A stretch of 64,000 bases of DNA from Actinobacillus minor NM305. Lineage in GTDB: Bacteria > Pseudomonadota > Gammaproteobacteria > Enterobacterales > Pasteurellaceae. Below are positions 60,203 to 64,000 of the stretch, piece by piece (within the stretch, counting starts at the first letter, position 1; each line of letters opens with the position of its first letter). Under the pieces are notes generated by a model. The model saw only the letters and a list, made by a program, of their open reading frames with translations. It made no database searches and was not told the origin of the DNA. The position numbers and the translations under genes were made by a program. The stretch lies in contig NZ_ACQL01000069.1 in NCBI RefSeq assembly GCF_000175195.1, positions 62,001-126,000 on the forward strand. The letters run 5' to 3'.

Positions 60203-60832
60203 TTAATTAAGTTTTAGGCGTGATTTGATACGCTCAAATTCAATTGGGTTGCTTTCCTTAAACGGTTCGATGAGGCGTTTAAGGATTGGTAAGTTTTCAT
60301 CAATGAGGCGTTTGTATTCTCGATGATGGCTGTACACCGCAGGATGAAAGTTTGAGCCGATGGCTGCTAGGGGCTGTTCGAGTTCGCCTAGTAGGTCGTT
60401 CATATTGCGGTGTGAGATAAGTAGCCAAACGAGGCTGTAGATTTCCGCACCGGTAAACGATGCCGGATAGCGGACTTCGGGTTTTACAAGCGGTTGGTTT
60501 TGTTGTTCGTTTTGCGAAATCTCACGGTCGAGAATATCCAACACCCATTTGCGAAAATCTTTGGCGACTTTGGTGCGGGCGAACATTGCGATGAGATGTG
60601 CGCCACGTAATGAGAAGACACGGACTTGTTGTTTTCCGCCTGCGGTTTGCAGTTCGATAAGTGCGGTCATTTCTGCGGTAAATTCGTCTGCGTTGCGGTC
60701 GTAGATTTTTACGATGGCTTTTGTAGGATCAGCGTATTCTAATGCTGTACCTAAATCGCTTGCTGTTAAGAATGTGTGGTTGTTTTTATTGATAACCGAA
60801 AGAGTAGTGTTTTGAAATGTTAATGTAGTCAT
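60203..60832 (-). CDS. Bro-N domain phage antirepressor
   Basis: The 209-residue protein has an N-terminal Bro-N/P22-antirepressor domain (about 1-110: FLTASDLGTALEYADPTKAI, VFSLRGAHLIAMFARTKVAKDFRKWVLDILD) and a C-terminal helical part. Antirepressors block phage repressors to favour lytic growth. Its ribosome site AAGGA (60840-60844) is matched by an antisense segment in its own leader (60919-60927), pointing to a C4-type switch. Confidence 0.88.
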   Translation of the reverse strand: MTTLTFQNTTLSVINKNNHTFLTASDLGTALEYADPTKAIVKIYDRNADEFTAEMTALIELQTAGGKQQVRVFSLRGAHLIAMFARTKVAKDFRKWVLDILDREISQNEQQNQPLVKPEVRYPASFTGAEIYSLVWLLISHRNMNDLLGELEQPLAAIGSNFHPAVYSHHREYKRLIDENLPILKRLIEPFKESNPIEFERIKSRLKLN

Positions 60833-60884
60833 TTTATTGTCCTTGTGTTTGTTTTAAAACTCATCACAAGCTACTGCAATAACT

Positions 60885-60967
60885 GGTGATGAACTGGCTA
60901 AGGTTTGCAGTAACCGTTACACAAGGAAGACGGCAGATCTTTCGATCTCCTTAACCAGCCCATCATT
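60885..60967 (-). ncRNA. C4-like antisense RNA in the antirepressor leader
   Basis: The region folds into one main stem: CTGGCTAAGG (60894-60903) with CCTTAACCAG (60949-60958), extended past a 2x2 loop by GGTGATG (60885-60891) with CATCATT (60961-60967). Inside is a hairpin AGATC-GAAA-GATCT on the RNA strand. Single-stranded segments complement the antirepressor translation start: 60919-60927 pairs with the Shine-Dalgarno region 60840-60848 (9 of 9), and 60905-60912 pairs with 60872-60879 (8 of 8). This layout matches the C4 RNA of phages P1 and P7. Ends are approximate. Confidence 0.65.
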
Positions 60968-60977
60968 GACTACTTTA

Positions 60978-61007
60978 AAAGGGTTCCCCAATTTGGGGGT
61001 ACCTTTG
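60978..61007 (-). other. Hairpin upstream of the C4-like RNA
   Basis: AAGGGTTCCCC and GGGGGTACCTT form a hairpin of about 10 bp with a small mismatch, on the 5' side of the C4-like structure. Confidence 0.55.
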
Positions 61008-61035
61008 AAAGGTTTGATTTGACTAGATTTCGGCT

Positions 61036-61155
61036 ATAAAAAAATCGCCATTAGGCGACTATCATTATTTCCGCCTTATGTATTCAGGTACTGCAATACC
61101 CGACTTTCTGTTGAAAGTGGGGGGTAGTTTAAACTGAATGGGGGGCGGTTGTCAA
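61036..61155 (-). ncRNA. Short leader or small RNA with terminator and four-codon ORF
   Basis: On the minus strand TTGACA (61150-61155) and TAAACT (61126-61131) are 18 bases apart. About 80 bases downstream a hairpin TCGCC/GGCGA (61045-61058) is followed by seven T. Between them lie small hairpins and a start codon with the ribosome site AAGGCGG. The ORF reads M-I-V-A-stop, and its stop falls inside the terminator stem. It may be an attenuator for the C4/antirepressor transcript or a free small RNA. Confidence 0.5.
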
Positions 61156-61164
61156 TATCAATAA

Positions 61165-61209
61165 ATTATATAAATAATACTTGTGTTTTGTTTTTATTAT
61201 TTATATAAT
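61165..61209. promoter_or_regulatory. Perfect 15-bp dyad over the toxin promoter
   Basis: ATTATATAAATAATA (61165-61179) is exactly inverted at 61195-61209 with a 15-base spacer. The right arm contains the -10 of the plus-strand promoter (TTGTGT 61181-61186, 17 bases, TATAAT 61204-61209). It is a candidate operator. Confidence 0.65.
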
Positions 61210-61236
61210 ATGTTTGTTTTCAGCGAAGGGTTGAAA

Positions 61237-61302
61237 ATGAAGAAACCGCCCTTCAAGAGAGCGGTAACAATAGGAACTGGATTATGTATCTTAAGTTGTT
61301 AA
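61237..61302 (+). CDS. Upstream ORF overlapping the toxin ORF, 21 residues
   Basis: MKKPPFKRAVTIGTGLCILS and a final cysteine are encoded with a strong ribosome site (GAAGGG, six bases before ATG). It ends inside the toxin ORF, overlapping it by 19 bases in another frame. The layout resembles mok over hok, where translation of the first frame controls the toxin. Whether it has its own function is unknown. Confidence 0.5.
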   Translation: MKKPPFKRAVTIGTGLCILSC

Positions 61303-61343
61303 TCCTAGTTATTCTAATCTTAGTAAGTTTGCCCGCTTACTAG
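61284..61343 (+). CDS. Ibs-like type I toxin peptide, 19 residues
   Basis: The ORF encodes MYLKLLILVILILVSLPAY, the same length and pattern as the E. coli Ibs toxins: two or three polar N-terminal residues, an Ile/Leu/Val membrane helix, then Ser-x-x-Ala/Thr-Tyr at the end. AGGA lies eight bases before the ATG. It has its own promoter (61181-61209) and a hairpin end (61360-61389). Ibs peptides damage the inner membrane when not silenced by the antisense Sib RNA. Confidence 0.7.
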   Translation: MYLKLLILVILILVSLPAY

Positions 61344-61359
61344 ATAGATAGCTAAAAGT

Positions 61360-61389
61360 CCTAGCGGTGAATTTGCCCTCACCGCTAGG
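61360..61389 (+). terminator. 3' hairpin of the toxin mRNA
   Basis: CCTAGCGGTGA (61360-61370) is exactly inverted as TCACCGCTAGG (61379-61389). A T-run is lacking, so it may act as a stability hairpin as well as an end point. Confidence 0.6.
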
Positions 61390-61443
61390 CAGTTCCTCTA
61401 TATTATAACGTTTCGTATTTAAAATCAACCAAAGGTAGTAAAA

Positions 61444-61662
61444 ATGGCAAACGCTCAAACAGAACATTCTCGAAAACTTCGTGCGGAAACTTCACGCCGA
61501 CTAAATGATAAAGCCTTAGCAGAAGGTAAGGCACGCCGTATTTTAATGCAATTACCTTCGGAAGTTGCCGATGAATTTGATGCCATTTGTGCTGAAATGG
61601 GTGTTTCTCGTCCACAGGCGATCAAGGCTTTATGTGCATTGTATCGGGGGAATAAGCATTAA
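61444..61662 (+). CDS. Small ribbon-helix-helix protein
   Basis: The 72-residue protein has a basic N-terminus and then a ribbon-helix-helix pattern (RRILMQLPSEVADEFDAICAEMGVSRPQAIKALCALY, about 31-68): a short strand, then two helices around a Gly-Val-Ser turn. Such proteins are DNA-binding repressors or antitoxins. It is the only long plus-strand gene in the element part seen, with AGGTAG before the ATG. It may control the dyad at 61165-61209, which is inference. Confidence 0.75.
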   Translation: MANAQTEHSRKLRAETSRRLNDKALAEGKARRILMQLPSEVADEFDAICAEMGVSRPQAIKALCALYRGNKH

Positions 61663-61670
61663 AAGCCCAC

Positions 61671-61691
61671 GTTTGTGGGCTGTGTTGGTTA
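61671..61691. terminator. Terminator between convergent phage genes
   Basis: AGCCCAC (61674-61680) and GTGGGCT (61685-61691) form a 7-bp stem with a 4-base loop; the minus strand continues into TTTTA. Confidence 0.75.
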
Positions 61692-62006
61692 TTTTGTCCT
61701 CGTTAAATAGTCTTGGTACAAGTGGTCATCCGATGGCGTCCAACGCCATTTAATGTTTTCTTCAATCTTTTTAGCTGCATACTCCAAAAAAATTAAATTC
61801 CATTCATCGTTGATATACTTTGCTTCCTCATAACATTCTAAAATAAACCATCTCACCCATTTTCTTTCGGTTGCCGGCGTGTACTTTATTGATTTTGGCG
61901 TTACGGCTGTAATTCTACCGCTAGCGGTGGTAAACCTAACATTAGGTTTGTATGGGTTATTTTTTAGCGATATGACAGAAAGAATAGGAATGTCTTTAGC
62001 TTTCAT
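61689..62006 (-). CDS. Phage protein of unknown function, 105 residues
   Basis: The protein (MKAKDIPILSVISLKNNPYK start) is rich in Trp, Tyr and Lys, with a Ser/Thr/Lys-rich middle and an aromatic C-terminal half (WVRWFILECYEEAKYI). No family is recognised. It is the first of a minus-strand run of small phage genes with short spacing. Confidence 0.65.
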   Translation of the reverse strand: MKAKDIPILSVISLKNNPYKPNVRFTTASGRITAVTPKSIKYTPATERKWVRWFILECYEEAKYINDEWNLIFLEYAAKKIEENIKWRWTPSDDHLYQDYLTRTK

Positions 62007-62036
62007 TCCTTATCTCCTTAAAATAACAAAACCGCA

Positions 62037-62309
62037 CTAGGCGGTTTCATCTTCAACACACAAATTCAATCGTCCACCCAAATGCGCATAGTTGGCTAAA
62101 TCGACCCAATGATCTGCAAAGTGGCTGTTACCGCCTAAAATGCGTGTTACTTTTGCCATAATCATCGTAAGAGCATAATGCTGGCAATTATCGATTTGTT
62201 TATTTTGCCAAGCGTGTTCAATAGGTTTGGTTAGCTGTGCGAAGATTTCTGAACCTTGGATAAAATCGCCGTGCGTGGCGGAACGTTCTGCAATGAGTTC
62301 TGTTGTCAT
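62037..62309 (-). CDS. DUF6378-like phage protein
   Basis: The 90-residue protein contains ERSATHGDFIQGSEIF near the start, then ALTMIMAKVTRILGG and DHWVDLANYAHL. This matches small phage proteins grouped as DUF6378, which have no assigned function. Its ATG overlaps the stop of the preceding gene (ATGA), so the two are coupled. Confidence 0.78.
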   Translation of the reverse strand: MTTELIAERSATHGDFIQGSEIFAQLTKPIEHAWQNKQIDNCQHYALTMIMAKVTRILGGNSHFADHWVDLANYAHLGGRLNLCVEDETA

Positions 62310-62572
62310 TTAATACCTCGTCTTTTTTCTTTTCGCTTTTTTGATACGCTAATCACGGCTTTTGGTGTGATGATGTTATTTAACTGGATAATACGGTTAT
62401 CTTTCTCAATAATTTCTTTGCGTAATGCAACGATTTTACTTTCCAGAGAACCTTTCTCTTTTTTGAGTTGGTCGATTTTTTCTGATTGGCTTACAACACG
62501 TTTAACTAAATTGCTGTTTCGCTCTTCAAGTTCACGATAGCGTCGTAGGTGGTAGAATGGGTTTAAGTTCAT
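62306..62572 (-). CDS. Coiled-coil phage protein, 88 residues
   Basis: Residues 10-65 form a strong coiled coil (RYRELEERNSNLVKRVVSQS, then KKEKGSLESKIVALRKEIIE) and the C-terminus is highly basic (KKRKEKRRGIK). No family is recognised. It overlaps the end of the methylase-like gene by 41 bases and is coupled to the DUF6378-like gene. Confidence 0.68.
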   Translation of the reverse strand: MNLNPFYHLRRYRELEERNSNLVKRVVSQSEKIDQLKKEKGSLESKIVALRKEIIEKDNRIIQLNNIITPKAVISVSKKRKEKRRGIK

Positions 62573-63185
62573 AACGGTTCCTTTGTAATAAATAGAGTGG
62601 TGTGTAGTAGGTATCTATTACATTATTTGCAATAGGGTTTGCGTGTTGAATGATGGCGGATATGCCCAAGAGTGAAAGTTGCACATAGCACATCTGAACA
62701 CTTTTTAAGTCAATATCTTGCGCAATAACGAGTAATTGTTGCTGTGGGTTATAGCCTTGCGATTTTAACGTTTCGCAAAAGCTGATAATCAAAGCACCGC
62801 TTCCACAAGTTGGCTCGTTCAGCGTGAAATAGCCTTTCTCGTTTATTTCGCTTGGTGCAATAAGCATATTTGCCATCACTTGACCGGTGGAAATAGGCGT
62901 AAAACATTGTCCTCGTTGTTTATTGGCAATCTGTAGCTTCATATAGCATTGCCCTAACACATCTTGAGGCTTTTGCTCTAAGAGATTGAGGAGGATTTGC
63001 CCCATTTGATGGAATTGATACATCTCATCATCGGTGTAGCGTGATTTAATGGAGAAGTATCTATCATCACGATCTTGAAAGGGGTTGCTAATAGCACAAG
63101 TGCAGATTTCAACAAAGTCTTGAAAAACTCTTAAATTGTCATGTTTACGCCCCATTGTTTGAATAATAGAGAGTAATTCATCCAA
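62532..63185 (-). CDS. HsdM-like N6-adenine methylase fragment lacking the catalytic NPPY
   Basis: The protein has the S-adenosylmethionine motif I (TLNEPTCGSGALIISF, about 120-135) and an HsdM-like preceding region (QCFTPISTGQVMANML). Where motif IV (NPP[FY]) is expected, it reads QHANPIANNVIDTYYTPLYLL, so the usual catalytic motif is absent. At 217 residues it is shorter than full methylases. The start is a TTG at 63185, one base after the upstream gene; ATG 63155 is an alternative. It may be inactive or have another role. Confidence 0.75.
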   Translation of the reverse strand: MDELLSIIQTMGRKHDNLRVFQDFVEICTCAISNPFQDRDDRYFSIKSRYTDDEMYQFHQMGQILLNLLEQKPQDVLGQCYMKLQIANKQRGQCFTPISTGQVMANMLIAPSEINEKGYFTLNEPTCGSGALIISFCETLKSQGYNPQQQLLVIAQDIDLKSVQMCYVQLSLLGISAIIQHANPIANNVIDTYYTPLYLLQRNRYELKPILPPTTLS

Positions 63186-63186
63186 A

Positions 63187-63969
63187 TCAGATATTCTCCA
63201 AAAGCGCAGATAGTGCCGCAGGCTCTACTGCAAAATCCCAATACATTGAACTTGAGGCTCTTTCGTTATCCGGATTTGAATTGATATTTATTTGGGTTTT
63301 ATTTTTAGGCAATATCTCTTTAGGAAGTAAAAGGATACGATAACCACTTGGTGGGTCATCGCTTTTTTCAACCTCATCATCTGAAGCAAAAAGGCAAAAG
63401 AAATCCGGTAAGTTATCCGGATCGTATCTTAAAGCATATTGCTTCGAGCATCCAACTTTCCTAACCGAAGAATACTTCACGTCAATCTCTTTGTTGTTTA
63501 CAACAAAATCAAAACGAGGATTATTCATTTGATACTGCATATTCATATCAATAGCAGAAGGGACTAAACGTTTAAATTCATTTTCCGCCCAATCTCCTTT
63601 TAAACCGGTTTCGGCACGGTCTTTATAGCTTGCCCAGTTTGGAGATAAATTTAACTGCTCAAGGGTTTTTGCCACAATCCATACAGTTAAGCCAACATCT
63701 TTTGTGATTTCTTTAAGGTCGCCATTGTGTCGATAATAACTATCAAGCACACGATATTGTGTTGTCTCCGTTTGTTTGATAAAACCGTGATACTTTAACG
63801 TCAGGTACACAATGCCAGCACGCAGATTTAAGGCGTCAGCAAATTTCGCTACATCCGCATAGGACTCATAATGTTCTTTTGCCATTTTAAGCAACTGTTG
63901 TTCTTTGTCTTTATCTGCGATGATCTGCCTTTTTTGAGGTTGCAAATAAGGCTCAATATTTTCTGTCAT
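63187..63969 (-). CDS. Phage protein with PD-(D/E)XK-like nuclease motif and helix-turn-helix repeats
   Basis: The N-terminal half holds two successive helix-turn-helix-like units (KMAKEHYESYADVAKFADAL and YYRHNGDLKEITKDVGLTVW). The C-terminal half has GDWAENEFKRLV near 126, PRFDFVVNNKEIDVKYSS near 150-165 (Asp about 152 and Asp-Val-Lys about 161-163), which fits the PD-(D/E)XK nuclease core. I do not recognise a named family. GGAGTG seven bases before the ATG supports the start. It forms a pair with the methylase-like gene. Confidence 0.65.
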   Translation of the reverse strand: MTENIEPYLQPQKRQIIADKDKEQQLLKMAKEHYESYADVAKFADALNLRAGIVYLTLKYHGFIKQTETTQYRVLDSYYRHNGDLKEITKDVGLTVWIVAKTLEQLNLSPNWASYKDRAETGLKGDWAENEFKRLVPSAIDMNMQYQMNNPRFDFVVNNKEIDVKYSSVRKVGCSKQYALRYDPDNLPDFFCLFASDDEVEKSDDPPSGYRILLLPKEILPKNKTQININSNPDNERASSSMYWDFAVEPAALSALLENI

Positions 63970-64000
63970 GTATTCACTCCATAAAAAACCGCCTAGATAG

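Larger units (their letters stand above)
61232..61395 (-). ncRNA. Candidate Sib-like antitoxin RNA
   Basis: A perfect TATAAT on the minus strand (61402-61407) points across the whole toxin mRNA; its -35 is poor (TTGATT at 15 bases, TTGGTT at 19). An RNA starting near 61395 would begin with the hairpin CCTAGCGGTGA/TCACCGCTAGG, cover the toxin ORF and its ribosome site, and could end after the ACCGC/GCGGT stem near 61245-61265, in a T-rich tract. Size (about 160) and full overlap match Sib RNAs. Confidence 0.55.

Noticed and set aside
61403-61615. 70-codon minus-strand ORF opposite the ribbon-helix-helix gene
   Set aside because: It is the antisense frame of a gene with a good start context and would run through the antisense promoter.
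57955-64000. CRISPR array or known multi-gene defence cassette in the element
   Set aside because: I saw no regular repeat-spacer series and no Cas, Abi or complete restriction genes; only the nuclease/methylase-like pair is suggestive.

Overview
The window is chromosomal DNA of a Pasteurellaceae bacterium. Uptake signal sequences of the ACAAGCGGTC type recur throughout, often as inverted pairs between genes. This type marks the Actinobacillus/Mannheimia/Bibersteinia branch rather than the Haemophilus influenzae branch. The proteins (OmpP2-like porin, NarQ, KdkA, HI1248/HI1249-like NicO and DUF1007 pair, RaiA, LpxL) fit this. I lean to a Mannheimia-like organism, but the species cannot be fixed from the sequence alone.

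Positions 1-57954 are core genome. In order: a partial AAA ATPase with paired palindromes upstream; uvrB; a 48-residue lipoprotein; a porin with a structured leader; priC and a DUF1919 gene behind a perfect CRP site; an alanine/glycine:Na+ symporter; the pyruvate dehydrogenase genes aceE-aceF-lpdA; pyrD; prs; lolB-ispE; a class II glutamine amidotransferase; znuB; rarA; mreBCD; an ArgO-like exporter; udk-dcd; folA; proB, a TSUP permease and nth; lrgAB; yoaA; an ABC permease/ATPase pair and a ModE-type regulator; uvrA and ssb around a LexA box; an LTA-synthase-like phosphotransferase; xseB-ispA; lpxL; raiA; truA; folE; kdkA; the NicO/DUF1007 metal genes; rnpB; a TusA-like and a GNAT gene; a HAD phosphatase coupled to narQ; a BamE/OmpA lipoprotein; dsbC-recJ; mepM divergent from znuC; folD; and tRNA-Pro and tRNA-Arg behind one strong promoter.

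From 57955 to the right edge is the integrase-proximal end of a prophage or related element inserted at the 3' end of tRNA-Arg(TCT). It carries a tyrosine integrase, an overlapping HTH/excisionase-like gene, a small unknown gene, a MazG-like gene, a 37-residue membrane peptide, a Bro-N antirepressor, a 600-base interval without long ORFs, a ribbon-helix-helix protein, DUF6378 and other small phage proteins, an HsdM-like methylase fragment, and a protein with a PD-(D/E)XK-like motif. The element continues beyond the window.

The most interesting region is that 600-base interval (60833-61443). It appears to hold two RNA-based switches. (1) A C4-like antisense RNA lies in the antirepressor leader, with 9 bases complementary to the antirepressor Shine-Dalgarno region. 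(2) An Ibs/Sib-like type I toxin-antitoxin locus encodes a 19-residue hydrophobic peptide. Its mRNA has its own promoter over a perfect 15-bp dyad, a coupled upstream ORF and a terminator hairpin, with an antisense promoter facing it. Elsewhere there are families of short GTAGGG hairpin repeats, a 133-bp MITE-like element, a strong hairpin between mreB and mreC, and stacked palindromes upstream of aceE.
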